Origin: Massiliimicrobium timonense | Lineage (GTDB): Bacteria > Bacillota_I > Bacilli_A > Erysipelotrichales > Coprobacillaceae | DNA: 37,019 nt | NCBI RefSeq assembly: GCF_002160865.1 | Contig: NZ_NFLJ01000034.1 | Span: 1-37,019 of the forward strand | Direction: 5' to 3' | Shown here: piece by piece, positions 7,336-16,606 of the stretch | Layout: every line of letters starts with the position of its first letter | Numbering within the stretch: the first letter of the stretch is position 1 | Program-made: the position numbers and the translations under genes | The notes under the pieces: generated by a model | Told to the model about the DNA's origin: nothing | Database searches by the model: none | What the model saw: only the letters and a program-made list of their open reading frames with translations

Positions 7336-8517
7336 ATGGCACAATTCGATTCTAAAAGTTTTAATGAAAAAGCATTTAAATATTCTGTTGAACGTGTTCC
7401 AAATATGAAAATGAATGAGTTGAAAAAATCAAGGGTATTAGCTGGTAATACAGATATTGATAATGCCTTTACAACTCAAAATGGTACTGCTTATGCCAGA
7501 ATTGCTTTCAAAGGTTTAGCAGATGGTGAAGCGGTAAATTATGATGGTCAAACTGATATTACAGCAAGTAGAACAAAAACTTATGAACAAGGTGTAGTTG
7601 TTGTTGGTCGTGCGAAAGCATGGGTTGAAAGTGACTTCTCATATGATATTACTGGTGGTGTTGATTTCATGGAAAATGTGGCACAACAGGTAGCTGAATA
7701 TAAAGACGGTTTAGATCAGGAAACAATTTTAGCAATTTTAGATGGTATTTTTGCAATGAATACTGGTGCTAAAAACAAAGAATTTGTTCAAAAACATACT
7801 TTTGTTACTGATGGTAATATGACCGCTACAACTTTAAACACTGCTACAAATAAAGCATGTGGGGCAAATAAAAAGAAATTTGCATTAGTGTTTATGCACA
7901 GTGATGTTTCAACTAACTTAGAAAACTTAAATTTAATTGAACATTTGAAATTTACTGATAAAAACGGTGTACAACGCGAATTGGATTTAGGTACATGGAA
8001 CGGTAAATTAGTTGTCATTGATGATTATATGCCTATTAAAGTTGTAACTGCACATTATGAAAGAGCAGAAGCATCAGATGAAGGGGCTTTAAAAGTCGTT
8101 GAAAGTAGTGCAACTGCTGGTGAAATTAACAAAGCTGATGTAACTGCTGATATTTCTGATATTGCAGCAAATGAATATGTTGTATTGGTTGGTGAATATA
8201 CTGAATATACTTCATACTGCTTAGGTGAAGGTTCATTCTCTTATAAAGATGTTGGTGCTAAAGTTCCTTATGAAATGTCACGTGACCCAAAAACTAACGG
8301 TGGTGAAGATACTTTATACACTCGTCAAAGAAAAATCTTCTCACCTCGTGGTATTTCTTATGAAAAGGCAGTACAGGCATCATTGTCACCAACTGATGAA
8401 GAATTAGCTAATGGTAAAAACTGGTCATTGGTATGTTCTGGTGAAACTAGAGAAACAGACAGAACATATATTGATCATAGAGCGATTGCGATTTGTAAGA
8501 TTGTTTCTCGTGGTTAG
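7336..8517 (+). CDS. Major capsid protein
   Basis: A 393-residue protein directly after the scaffold gene with a strong ribosome site (AAAGGAG, 7320-7326). The composition (Ala/Gly/Thr/Val-rich, few Cys) and features such as an early FTTQNGTAYARIAFKG strand region, a central helical EYKDGLDQETILAILDG spine-like segment, and a late SRDPKTNGGEDTLYTRQRKIFSPRG loop match HK97-fold coat proteins of myophage prophages. It forms the icosahedral shell. No protease gene or obvious prohead-cleavage delta domain is seen, so it may assemble without proteolysis unless the upstream HExxH domain acts on it. Confidence 0.85.
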   Translation: MAQFDSKSFNEKAFKYSVERVPNMKMNELKKSRVLAGNTDIDNAFTTQNGTAYARIAFKGLADGEAVNYDGQTDITASRTKTYEQGVVVVGRAKAWVESDFSYDITGGVDFMENVAQQVAEYKDGLDQETILAILDGIFAMNTGAKNKEFVQKHTFVTDGNMTATTLNTATNKACGANKKKFALVFMHSDVSTNLENLNLIEHLKFTDKNGVQRELDLGTWNGKLVVIDDYMPIKVVTAHYERAEASDEGALKVVESSATAGEINKADVTADISDIAANEYVVLVGEYTEYTSYCLGEGSFSYKDVGAKVPYEMSRDPKTNGGEDTLYTRQRKIFSPRGISYEKAVQASLSPTDEELANGKNWSLVCSGETRETDRTYIDHRAIAICKIVSRG

Positions 8518-8529
8518 TGAGTGATCTAA

Positions 8530-8955
8530 ATGAATGAAAAAATCAAACTGTTGATCAGTAATGAAAATATCAGTATTGAATTTATTGATTTGGTTTTGAA
8601 AAGACTTGAAACATTAGGTTATGAATGTGCAGAAGGTGATGAGTTTCTCACTGCCTTCTCTATTCAAAAAATCGAAAATACAATCAAAAATGAATGTAAT
8701 GTTACTGAAATTCCAGACGGTTTAAAATACATTGCAGTTGATATGATATGTGGTGAAATACTGCTGAATAAAAAACAGACAAATTCATTAGGTGATAATT
8801 TTTCAATTGACAGTGCTTTAAAAAGTATAAAACTTGGTGATACTACTGTTCAATTAGATGATGAAAGTGATGAAAGTAAATTGAATGTATTGATCAATCA
8901 TCTAATTAACTATGGTACAGATGAATTTATATGTTATCGAAAGCTCAAGTGGTAA
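8530..8955 (+). CDS. Head-tail connector (gp6/YqbG-like)
   Basis: A 141-residue, acidic, helical protein in the position of the adaptor that docks under the portal. Repeated helices (EFIDLVLKRLETLGY, IENTIKNECN, YIAVDMICGEILLNKK) fit the gp6-like connector fold. The ribosome site is weak. It overlaps the following gene by 25 bases, implying coupled translation. The assignment rests mainly on gene order and length. Confidence 0.72.
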   Translation: MNEKIKLLISNENISIEFIDLVLKRLETLGYECAEGDEFLTAFSIQKIENTIKNECNVTEIPDGLKYIAVDMICGEILLNKKQTNSLGDNFSIDSALKSIKLGDTTVQLDDESDESKLNVLINHLINYGTDEFICYRKLKW

Positions 8956-9305
8956 AAACAAGAAAAGCAATTGAAAGATTATATACACATACATGTACTG
9001 TTGTAATTAAACAGAAAGTTAAAAAAGCTGATCATTCAACAAGTTTTACTGAAACCAAATTGTTTGAAAATCAGCCATGCAGATTATCATTTTCTAATGT
9101 TTCTGTTGTTAATGAAATCTCACATGCAAGTTTGAAAGAACAGGAAGTTAAATTATTTATTTCACCAGAGATAAATATTGAAGAAGGTTCTAAAATCATT
9201 GTCAATCATGATGGAATTGAAAGTTTATTTTCAAAAAGTGGTATTCCAGCAGTATATCCAACACACCAGGAAATCAAATTAGATGTGTTTAAGGATTGGG
9301 CATAA
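8931..9305 (+). CDS. Head closure protein (YqbH/XkdH-like)
   Basis: A 124-residue, mostly beta protein with KAIERLYTHTCTVVIKQ followed by NQPCRLSFSN, the pattern of XkdH/YqbH head-closure (stopper) proteins that seal the connector after packaging. The start overlaps the previous gene by 25 bases with a poor ribosome site, so coupling is likely. It ends at a TAATG overlap with the next gene. Confidence 0.75.
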   Translation: MLSKAQVVKTRKAIERLYTHTCTVVIKQKVKKADHSTSFTETKLFENQPCRLSFSNVSVVNEISHASLKEQEVKLFISPEINIEEGSKIIVNHDGIESLFSKSGIPAVYPTHQEIKLDVFKDWA

Positions 9306-9727
9306 TGGGAACAAAATCAAACACTAAAGAACTTCAAGAACTGATAAAAAGAATTGAGGATTTTGTAGAAAATAAAGATGAAATTCTAACCATGCTTACA
9401 AATGAAATAGCATTGAGGTTGTGGCGAAAAGTTAGACAAAAAACACCAGTTGGAAAATATCCAAAAGGTTCAAGTAAACATGGCGGTACTTTAAGACGTG
9501 GCTGGACTATTGGTGAAATCACTGAAAGTAACGGTGTCTATAAAGTTGAAATTATTAACAATGTTGAATATGCACCTTATGTTGAATTTGGTCACAGGAC
9601 TAGAAATCATAAGGGTTGGGTAAACGGTGTTTATATGCTAACTGTTTCAGAACAGGAAATAGATGAAAATTTGGATAAAATTATAAAGCAGAAGTTGAAA
9701 AAGGTTTTAAAGAAGGTGTTTGAATGA
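9305..9727 (+). CDS. HK97 gp10-like/XkdI tail-completion protein
   Basis: A 140-residue protein with the gp10 family core: LWRKVRQKTPVGKYPKGSSK, GGTLRRGWTIG, then VEYAPYVEFGHRTRNHKGW. It acts at the neck/head-tail joining step. I start it at ATG 9305, which shares its first base with the upstream TAA; the TTG nine bases earlier has no better ribosome site. It ends in an ATGA overlap with the next gene. Confidence 0.85.
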   Translation: MGTKSNTKELQELIKRIEDFVENKDEILTMLTNEIALRLWRKVRQKTPVGKYPKGSSKHGGTLRRGWTIGEITESNGVYKVEIINNVEYAPYVEFGHRTRNHKGWVNGVYMLTVSEQEIDENLDKIIKQKLKKVLKKVFE

Positions 9728-10146
9728 TAAATAAAATTATTAGTGCAATTTCTAAAGCTATTTATTTAGAATTTGGTGATAAATATGAGATATATACAGA
9801 AGATGTCAAGCAAGGTTTACAAGAACCTTGTTTTTCTATTTTCTGTATAAATCCATCTATAAGACAGTTTTTTGACAAGAGATATAAAACTACCAACACA
9901 TTCAGTATTCTTTATTTTCCAGAAAAAGAGAACATACAGGAAGAAATAAATGATGTTAGAGAAAGATTATTTAACTGCCTTGAATATATCAGTGATGAAA
10001 ATGATTTATTAAGAGGTACAAATATGAATACTCAAGTTGTTGACGGGGTTTTAAATTTTCTTGTTAATTATGACTTTTTTGTTACAAAAACTGTTACAAG
10101 TGACAATATGGAAAGTTTTGAAGGTATTACAAAAGGAGTGAAATAA
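9724..10146 (+). CDS. Tail terminator protein (YqbJ/XkdJ-position, DUF6838-like)
   Basis: A 140-residue protein with the PCFSIFCINPSIRQFFDKRY core and the FPEKENIQEEINDVRERLF helix common in this position in PBSX-like phages. It probably caps the tail tube and joins it to the head. The start overlaps the previous stop in ATGA. The family name is from memory; the role is inferred from gene order. Confidence 0.72.
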   Translation: MINKIISAISKAIYLEFGDKYEIYTEDVKQGLQEPCFSIFCINPSIRQFFDKRYKTTNTFSILYFPEKENIQEEINDVRERLFNCLEYISDENDLLRGTNMNTQVVDGVLNFLVNYDFFVTKTVTSDNMESFEGITKGVK

Positions 10147-10148
10147 TT

Positions 10149-10337
10149 ATGGCTAGAAAAGCAGCAGAGAAAAGTGAAAAAGAAATTCCAAAATTCTCTA
10201 AAGAAGCTATTATTAATTCTAAAACATTCAAACCGTTACAAGATGCTTTGAATGTTATTTTAAAAGATGAAGAAAAGTATTCAATCAATGAAGTTACAAA
10301 ATTATTAGATGATTTTATGAAAGGTAAGGTGAAATAA
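10149..10337 (+). CDS. Small conserved tail-region protein
   Basis: A 62-residue, Lys-rich protein (MARKAAEKSEKEIP... ending LLDDFMKGKVK) with an excellent ribosome site (AAAGGAG, 10132-10138). Short proteins of this kind lie directly before the sheath gene in many Firmicutes myophages. No function is known to me. It is separated from the sheath gene by 2 bases. Confidence 0.7.
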   Translation: MARKAAEKSEKEIPKFSKEAIINSKTFKPLQDALNVILKDEEKYSINEVTKLLDDFMKGKVK

Positions 10338-10339
10338 TT

Positions 10340-11656
10340 ATGGCTTTAGGTGGTGGAACTTTTACAAGTATGAACAAAAAATTACCAGGTTCATATATTA
10401 ACTTTATTTCAGCAAGTGCAGCTAATTCTACTTTAAGTGATCGTGGTATTGCTGCCATGGCATTTACATTAGACTGGGGTAAAGATGATGAAGTATTTAC
10501 TGTAAATGCTGATGATTTCCAGAAAAATGCACAAGCCATTTTTGGATATGACTATTCACACCCAAAAATGAAAGGTTTACGTGATCTATTTTTGAACATC
10601 AGAACATTATACGCTTATAAGTTAAATTCGGCTGGTGTTAAAGCATCAAACACATTTGCTACTGCTAAATATGGCGGTGTTCGTGGAAATGATCTAAAAA
10701 TCGTTATTCAGAGAAATGTTGATGAAACAACAAAATATGATGTCATGACATATTTAGGAACTGTTAAAGTTGATACACAAACAGTTACTAAAGCGAGTGA
10801 TTTAATTGATAATGATTACGTAACATTCAAAACTGATGCAACATTAGCGGTAACTGCTTCTACACCATTGACTAATGGAACTAACGGTGAAGATGTTACA
10901 AGTGCTAATCATCAATCATTCTTGAATAAAATTGAAAGTTATTCATTTAATGTAATTGGTGTAGTAAGTGAAGATAAACCAATCAATCAGTTGTATTCTC
11001 AATTTGCTAAAAGAATGAGAAATGAATATGGTATTAAATTTCAATCAGTAACTTGGAATAATGCAAGTGATGATGAATCTAACATCAATGTTAAAAATGA
11101 AATCGTTATTGAAGAAGGTTTTAATAAAGCCAGTGCAGTTTACTGGACAACTGGTGTTCAAGCTGGTTGTGAAATTAATGAATCTTGTCAGAATACTGTA
11201 TATAATGGTGAATTTACAATCAAAACTGATTATACACAAACTGAATTAGAACAGGCAATTGATAATGGTGAATTTGTATTCCATAAGGTCGCTAATGATA
11301 TAAGAGTATTAGATGATATTAACTCACTTGTTACAACTACTGATGAAAAAGGTGAAATCTTCAAAAGCAATCAGACAATCAGAGTTATTGATAACATTGG
11401 TAATGACATGGCTACATTATTCAATACAAAATATCTTGGCAAAATTCCTAATGATGCTTCTGGTCGTGTTTCATTGTGGAGTGATATTGTAAACATCTTC
11501 AATGAATTAAATACTATCAGAGCAATTGAAAACTTCAACAGTGAAAATGTAACTGTTGAACTTGGAAATACAAAGAAAGATGTTGTTGTTACAGTAAATG
11601 AAATTGAAATTGTCGGTGTCATGGGTAAATTATACATGACTAATACAATTAAATAG
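10340..11656 (+). CDS. xkdK: Contractile tail sheath protein (XkdK-like)
   Basis: A 438-residue protein matching sheath proteins in length and pattern: an N-terminal GGGTFTSMNKKLPGSYINFIS segment, the central beta domain, and the C-terminal conserved KSNQTIRVIDNIGNDMATLFNTKYLGKIPND stretch followed by a short beta ending. The sheath surrounds the tube and contracts at infection. This gene fixes the phage as a myovirus-type element. The start has a clear ribosome site (AAGGTG, 10325-10330). Confidence 0.92.
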   Translation: MALGGGTFTSMNKKLPGSYINFISASAANSTLSDRGIAAMAFTLDWGKDDEVFTVNADDFQKNAQAIFGYDYSHPKMKGLRDLFLNIRTLYAYKLNSAGVKASNTFATAKYGGVRGNDLKIVIQRNVDETTKYDVMTYLGTVKVDTQTVTKASDLIDNDYVTFKTDATLAVTASTPLTNGTNGEDVTSANHQSFLNKIESYSFNVIGVVSEDKPINQLYSQFAKRMRNEYGIKFQSVTWNNASDDESNINVKNEIVIEEGFNKASAVYWTTGVQAGCEINESCQNTVYNGEFTIKTDYTQTELEQAIDNGEFVFHKVANDIRVLDDINSLVTTTDEKGEIFKSNQTIRVIDNIGNDMATLFNTKYLGKIPNDASGRVSLWSDIVNIFNELNTIRAIENFNSENVTVELGNTKKDVVVTVNEIEIVGVMGKLYMTNTIK

Positions 11657-11674
11657 AAAGGAAGGTAAACAGAT

Positions 11675-12148
11675 ATGGCAAACAATATTACTATGAAATC
11701 AAGTGATACATTAGCTGCTGGTTTAGCTGAATGTTATCTTACTATTGGTTCAAGAAGATACAACTTCATGCAAGCCAAAAATCTTGAAGCTAACTTTGAT
11801 AAAAGCAAAACAGAAGTACCCATCTTGGGTAAAACTGGTAAAGGAAACAGAGCAACAGGTTGGAGCGGTACAGGTTCATGTAATGCCCATTATAACCAGT
11901 CTATTATCAGACAGATGTTATTGGATTATAAGAACACTGGTAAAGATACTTATTTTGAAATACAGATCACAAATGAAGACCCTACTTCAAGTGTTGGTAG
12001 ACAAACAGTTGTTTTAAAAGACTGTAATGTTGACGGCGGTATCTTAGCTAAGTTTGATGCTGACGGTGATTTACTTGATGAAGATTTTGATTTTACATTT
12101 GATGATTTTGAAATGCCAGAAAGCTTTAAATTACTTGCTGGTATGTAA
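11675..12148 (+). CDS. xkdM: Tail tube protein (XkdM-like)
   Basis: A 157-residue, beta-rich protein following the sheath gene, the normal place for the tube subunit. The AECYLTIGSRRYNFMQAKNLEA start, the GKTGKGNRATGWSGTGSCN loop and an acidic late segment (DADGDLLDEDFDFTFDDFEMPE) are characteristic of XkdM-type tubes. A good ribosome site (GAAAGGAAGG) precedes it. Confidence 0.92.
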   Translation: MANNITMKSSDTLAAGLAECYLTIGSRRYNFMQAKNLEANFDKSKTEVPILGKTGKGNRATGWSGTGSCNAHYNQSIIRQMLLDYKNTGKDTYFEIQITNEDPTSSVGRQTVVLKDCNVDGGILAKFDADGDLLDEDFDFTFDDFEMPESFKLLAGM

Positions 12149-12172
12149 TTATAGAAAGGTAGGAAATAAACT

Positions 12173-12604
12173 ATGGGAAAATTTACAAAATTCATGAAAG
12201 CAAACAAAAAGAAAAGAGAAAATGTTTTTATTGAAGCCACTGAAACATTAATTGATCCAGATACTAATAAACCTTTAAAATGGGAATTACGTGCTTTAGA
12301 TACAAGAGAAGCACAGGCTATTCAAGATGAATGTACTGCTGAAATTCCTATTGGAAGAACTGGACAGTATCGAACAAAATTAAATACACAAAAATATATT
12401 GCTAAATTATTATGTGCATCAGTTGTTTATCCAGATCTATATGATAAGGAATTACAGGATTCATACGGTGTAGCAACACCAGAAGAATTGATCAAAGAAA
12501 TGATTGATGATGTTGGTGAATACAATGCATTAGTTGATTTTGTTCAAAAATACAATCATTTAGATAAAACTTTAAGTGAAAAGGTTGAAGAAGCAAAAAA
12601 CTAA
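12173..12604 (+). CDS. xkdN: Tail assembly chaperone, short form (XkdN/gpG-like)
   Basis: A 143-residue protein between the tube and tape-measure genes, with the XkdN signature (RENVFIEATETLIDP, then PLKWELRALDTREAQAIQDEC and YIAKLLCASVVYPDL). It helps assemble tube subunits around the tape measure. The stop codon directly follows a slippery heptamer, so a second, longer product is expected from a -1 shift. Ribosome site GAAAGGTAGG. Confidence 0.9.
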   Translation: MGKFTKFMKANKKKRENVFIEATETLIDPDTNKPLKWELRALDTREAQAIQDECTAEIPIGRTGQYRTKLNTQKYIAKLLCASVVYPDLYDKELQDSYGVATPEELIKEMIDDVGEYNALVDFVQKYNHLDKTLSEKVEEAKN

Positions 12605-12795
12605 TTAATGATGGTGATAGTGAAGCAAACATTGCTTACTATTGCCTTCATAAATTGCATATTTTACCTTCTCAATTTTTAAATCTTGATGATGAAGAAA
12701 AAGCATTTGTAATAGCTTCTATTAAAATTAAGATAGAAAATGACAAAAAGAAAGAGAAAGAAATGAAAAGAAAGAGCAGAAGCAAAAAGCGTTAA
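12173..12795 (+). CDS. Tail assembly chaperone, frameshifted GT-like form
   Basis: A -1 shift at A-AAA-AAC (12595-12601) avoids the TAA at 12602-12604 and continues at 12601 for 64 codons to a TAA at 12793-12795. The extension has the sequence pattern of XkdN T-domains (ANIAYYCLHKLHILPSQFL, then DDEEKAFVIASI and a very Lys-rich tail). It has no start codon or ribosome site of its own, which argues that it is expressed only by frameshifting. The G/GT ratio controls tail assembly in lambda-like and PBSX-like systems. The extension is not detectable as a separate ATG-started gene. Confidence 0.85.
12595..12645 (+). promoter_or_regulatory. Programmed -1 frameshift signal
   Basis: The heptamer A AAA AAC (12595-12601) is in the canonical X XXY YYZ register (frame 0: GCA AAA AAC TAA). 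About 12-15 bases downstream is a stem-loop: ATAGT-(G bulge)-AAGCAA (12617-12628), loop ACA, TTGCTT-ACTAT (12632-12642), extendable by G-U pairs to 12614/12645. Such structures stimulate slippage; the spacer is somewhat longer than usual. Confidence 0.8.
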
Positions 12796-12812
12796 ACTCT
12801 TTCTTTTTTATT
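12766..12812 (+). terminator. Hairpin with T-run after the chaperone gene
   Basis: The 11-bp stem AAAAGAAAGAG (12766-12776) / CTCTTTCTTTT (12797-12807) has a 20-nt loop, and its second arm runs into a T-rich tract. It overlaps the end of the frameshifted reading frame and lies 30 bases ahead of the tape-measure gene. It is low in GC, so possibly a partial terminator. Confidence 0.5.
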
Positions 12813-12836
12813 TTATATTGAAAGAAGGTGAAATAA

Positions 12837-15800
12837 ATGAGTATAAGTTCAACTATTGAATTACAGGATAAAATGACCGCACCACTGTTAAATATGGTTG
12901 GTGCATTAAATCAAATTGTAAATTCATTTGAAGTAATTGATGATGTTAGTACAATTGACACTTCAAGCATTGAAAAAGCGGTACAATCTTTAAAAGGTGC
13001 AAGTTTAGAATTATCCAGATTAGATAATTTAAGTGCTGAACCAAAAGTTGAACCAGTTATTGATAACTTCAATGCACAGCCTATTGAAGTACCAATTAAA
13101 TGGGATAGTTCAAACAACATTGATGTATTTACAAACAGTGGTGTTGAACGATTTGAACAGGAAATTTCCAATGCTAATTCACTATTAGATGATGTTGTAT
13201 CTAATCAACAGAGAATATCAAATCAAGCTAATAATACTGATTTATTTCCACAGAACATGATAAATGATGTTAAAGGATTGGATAACAGAATTACAAGTTT
13301 GTTCTATCACATGCAGGATTTATCTAATAAATCATTAGATGATCTAGGCGGTGAGAAAGTCAATAATCAAGTTGAAAACTTGAGAAATCAGTTGAATATG
13401 GCTATCAGCTTACAGGAAAAATTGTCAACATCAATGGAAAACATGGATATTGATGAAGCCAATCAGGCATACAGACAATTAAATAATTTAATTGATAGCA
13501 CTGAAAGAAACATACGTGATAACTTCAATGCACAGGAACAGTTTAACCAGTCCATTCAAGATGGTTCTTCATTCATGGACGGTCTAAAAGGAAAAATAGG
13601 AAGTGCAATAGCTGTCTATGCTTCTATGAAAACCATACAAAATGGTTTGGGTTTAGCTGATGAAATGAACCAGTTAAGTGCCAGATTAAACTTAATGAAC
13701 AAAGGACTTCAAACAACACAGGAATTACAGGATATGATTTTTGTAAGTGCCCAGAGAGCGAGAAGTGAATATTTAAGTATGCAAAATATTGTTGCTGGAT
13801 TGGGGCAACGTGCCAGTGATGCTTTTAGCAGTAATGGTGAAATATTACAGTTTGCTGAAAATCTTCAAAAGCAGTTTGTCATTGCTGGTGCAAGTCAAGA
13901 AGAAATGGCAGCCGCTTCACTTCAATTAACACAAGCCTTGGGTTCTGGTGTTCTTAGAGGTGACGAATTAAACAGTGTATTTGAACAGGCACCAAACGTT
14001 ATTCAAACCATAGCTGATTATATGGGTGTTCCTATTGGTAAAATTCGTGAAATGGCAAGTGAAGGCGAAATCACTGCTGATATAGTCAAAAATGCAATGC
14101 TTGGGGCTACTGAAGAAATCAATGCACAGTTTGAATCAATGCCAAAAACATTTGGACAGATCATGACAAGCATACAGAATTATGGTGTCAAAGCATTTGA
14201 ACCACTGTTACAGAAACTTACAGAAATTGGAAACAGTGAGGGTTTCAATGCATTAGTTCATGGAGTAACCAATGCGTTAATCATAGTTGCTAATGTAGTT
14301 ACTACTATCTTTGGTTTAATAACAAGTGTAGCTGGTTTTGCATATGATCACTGGAATGTTATTGAACCAGTTATTATAGCTGCTGCGGTCGCTTTGGGGT
14401 TATATGTATCAGCTTTAACCGCTTATAAAATTACACAAGGTGTCATAAATACAATCAAAGGTATATCAATTGCTTTAGAAAAAGCACATATGGCAGCAAT
14501 GTGGTTATCAAGTGATGCTACTTTTGCTGAAACCGCTGCACAATGGGGCTTAAATAGTGCATTGTTGGCTTGTCCTATTGGGTGGGTTGTTCTTGGGTTC
14601 ATTGCTTTAGTTGCTATCCTATATATAGTGATTGCAGTTATAAATGAAGTATGCGGTACATCATTAAGTGCAACAGGTATTATAGCTGGTGCAGTTTTTG
14701 CATTAGGGGCTATTATTTATAATATAGGTGCTATGATCTATAATTTTTTAGTGTTCGTGATTGTCGGTATCTATAATATTGGATTGGCTGTAATTACAAA
14801 TTTAGGTACATTGTGGAACTGGCTATGGGTATCAATAGCAAATATAGCGATACTTGTAATAAATACAATTATTGCTGCATTCGTCACTCTATATTCAATA
14901 TTTGCAGTTATCGTTGCTGGACTAGGTGCAATTTTCGATTATGTATGGAAATTTGTAGCAAATATAGCTATCAGTGTAGCTGAATGGATAGTAAATAACT
15001 GGAATTCAGCAACTTTAAAAGTTCAGCAGTTTTTTGCAAATATTGGAAAGACTGGGGCAACTGCATTTAAATCAGTAACTAATGCCGCTGGAAGTGCGGC
15101 ATCAGCAATAGCGAACGCTTTTGTTAGCGGTGCTAACGCTGCGATTAAAGCAATCAACTGGATTATAGATGCAATCAACTTGATTCCTGGTGTTGATATT
15201 GACAATGTAAAGAAAATTGGCAAGGTAGACTTAAAATTTGATACCAGCGGTATAGACAGTTATATCAGTGAAATGGACGGTATACTGAATAAAACTGCTG
15301 ATACAGTTAGTTTTGATCGTTTTGAATATAATGGTTTCCAGATGCCAGACCTTCCAGATGTAGGAGATTATACACTTGATTTTTTAACACCAGAAGAATG
15401 GACCACACCAGAGGGATTAGCAGACCCATCAGATTATTATGCTGATTTCAAAGATATTGGTGAAGCCTACAACAACGGTTATGAATGGGGTTCTAATCTT
15501 GTGGACAGTATCAAAAATTTTGACCCAACACAAGAATTAACCGATTCATTACCAAATACAGATAATCTAACTGATTCTATTACTAAAGGTATTGATAATT
15601 CATCTTCAAGCCCAAATACAGGCAAGATTGCTGATAATACTGAAAAGATTGCTGACAGTATGGATATTACAGATGATGAATTGAAATATTTAAGAGATTT
15701 GGCGGAACAGGAAGCGATAAACCGTTTTACTACTGCTGAAATCAAACTAGAAATAACAAATAACAATAACATCAGTAAAGATACTGATTTAGATGGTGTT

Positions 15801-15860
15801 ATTGATTATATGGCAAGTCAACTTGAAGAAAAAATGAATATTGCTGCGGAGGGGGTATAA
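12837..15860 (+). CDS. Tail tape measure protein
   Basis: At 1,007 residues this is the longest gene of the window. Residues 1-250 are coiled-coil rich (Asn/Gln/Asp). The tape-measure core lies at about 250-440 (DEMNQLSARLNLMN, QALGSGVLRGDELNSVFEQ, then the GKIREMASEGEITAD segment). Hydrophobic, membrane-like segments follow from about 470 to 720, fitting a protein ejected into the host envelope. The C-terminal region is acidic and Ser/Thr-rich. It sets tail length. Ribosome site GAAGGTG (12824-12830). It overlaps no gene upstream. Confidence 0.93.
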   Translation: MSISSTIELQDKMTAPLLNMVGALNQIVNSFEVIDDVSTIDTSSIEKAVQSLKGASLELSRLDNLSAEPKVEPVIDNFNAQPIEVPIKWDSSNNIDVFTNSGVERFEQEISNANSLLDDVVSNQQRISNQANNTDLFPQNMINDVKGLDNRITSLFYHMQDLSNKSLDDLGGEKVNNQVENLRNQLNMAISLQEKLSTSMENMDIDEANQAYRQLNNLIDSTERNIRDNFNAQEQFNQSIQDGSSFMDGLKGKIGSAIAVYASMKTIQNGLGLADEMNQLSARLNLMNKGLQTTQELQDMIFVSAQRARSEYLSMQNIVAGLGQRASDAFSSNGEILQFAENLQKQFVIAGASQEEMAAASLQLTQALGSGVLRGDELNSVFEQAPNVIQTIADYMGVPIGKIREMASEGEITADIVKNAMLGATEEINAQFESMPKTFGQIMTSIQNYGVKAFEPLLQKLTEIGNSEGFNALVHGVTNALIIVANVVTTIFGLITSVAGFAYDHWNVIEPVIIAAAVALGLYVSALTAYKITQGVINTIKGISIALEKAHMAAMWLSSDATFAETAAQWGLNSALLACPIGWVVLGFIALVAILYIVIAVINEVCGTSLSATGIIAGAVFALGAIIYNIGAMIYNFLVFVIVGIYNIGLAVITNLGTLWNWLWVSIANIAILVINTIIAAFVTLYSIFAVIVAGLGAIFDYVWKFVANIAISVAEWIVNNWNSATLKVQQFFANIGKTGATAFKSVTNAAGSAASAIANAFVSGANAAIKAINWIIDAINLIPGVDIDNVKKIGKVDLKFDTSGIDSYISEMDGILNKTADTVSFDRFEYNGFQMPDLPDVGDYTLDFLTPEEWTTPEGLADPSDYYADFKDIGEAYNNGYEWGSNLVDSIKNFDPTQELTDSLPNTDNLTDSITKGIDNSSSSPNTGKIADNTEKIADSMDITDDELKYLRDLAEQEAINRFTTAEIKLEITNNNNISKDTDLDGVIDYMASQLEEKMNIAAEGV

Positions 15861-15861
15861 C

Positions 15862-16605
15862 ATGTATAAGTTTTATTTAGATAAGATTTTATTACCTATT
15901 ACCCCTTCTAAAGTTGAAACCACAATAAAAAATCAGAACAAAACACTTGTTCTGATCAATGAAGGGGAAATAAACATTTTAAAAAATGCTGGTCTAACTG
16001 AAATTACCTTTGATGCATTATTACCGCTTATTAATGATTATCCTTTTGCAGTTTATCAGGGGGATTTCCAGACCGCTGGTTATTTCCTGGAAAAAATTGA
16101 AAAACTAAAGACATCAAAAGAACCGTTTCAGTTCATCATAACAAGAAGATTTGAAAATAAACTGCTTTTCAGTACCAATATGAAGGTATCTTTAGAAGAT
16201 TATACAATTACAGAAGATGCAACGGAAGGTGACTGTATAAAAGTAAGCATAAACTTAAAACAGTATCGTGATTATGGTACAAAAACGGTTGATATAAAAC
16301 TTGATCCATACAAACCTAAACCAATTATTAAGGTGACTACTGAAAGATCTAAAACAACTACCACTACTACTAACAAAACTTCCAGCAGTTCAGCCGCTAA
16401 AAAAGCGGTCACAAAAGGCTGTACAGTTATTCTAAACGGTTATCTGTTCAGAGATAGCTATGGTAATGGCAGAGGTCAATACAGAAGCAATTTTAAAGGC
16501 AAGATAAATTTTATCAATACCAAAGGTTCTCACCCATACCACGTTACAACTATGAGTGGCGGGTGGCAAGGCTGGGTACTGGCTTCAGCGGTTCAGGTCG
16601 TTTAA
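15862..16605 (+). CDS. XkdP-like baseplate/hub-associated protein with C-terminal SH3-like domain
   Basis: A 247-residue protein in the XkdP position. The N-terminal part (KFYLDKILLPITPSKVETTI, QTAGYFLEKIEKLKTSKEP) matches XkdP-like proteins. These usually end in a LysM domain; here a Thr/Ser-rich linker (around residues 160-182) leads to a bacterial-SH3-like segment (VILNGYLFRDSYGNGRG ... GWQGWVLASAVQVV). Both are wall-binding folds, so the role may be conserved. The ATG at 15862 has a perfect GGAGGGGG (15848-15855) ribosome site inside the tape-measure gene end. Confidence 0.82.
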   Translation: MYKFYLDKILLPITPSKVETTIKNQNKTLVLINEGEINILKNAGLTEITFDALLPLINDYPFAVYQGDFQTAGYFLEKIEKLKTSKEPFQFIITRRFENKLLFSTNMKVSLEDYTITEDATEGDCIKVSINLKQYRDYGTKTVDIKLDPYKPKPIIKVTTERSKTTTTTTNKTSSSSAAKKAVTKGCTVILNGYLFRDSYGNGRGQYRSNFKGKINFINTKGSHPYHVTTMSGGWQGWVLASAVQVV

Positions 16606-16606
16606 T

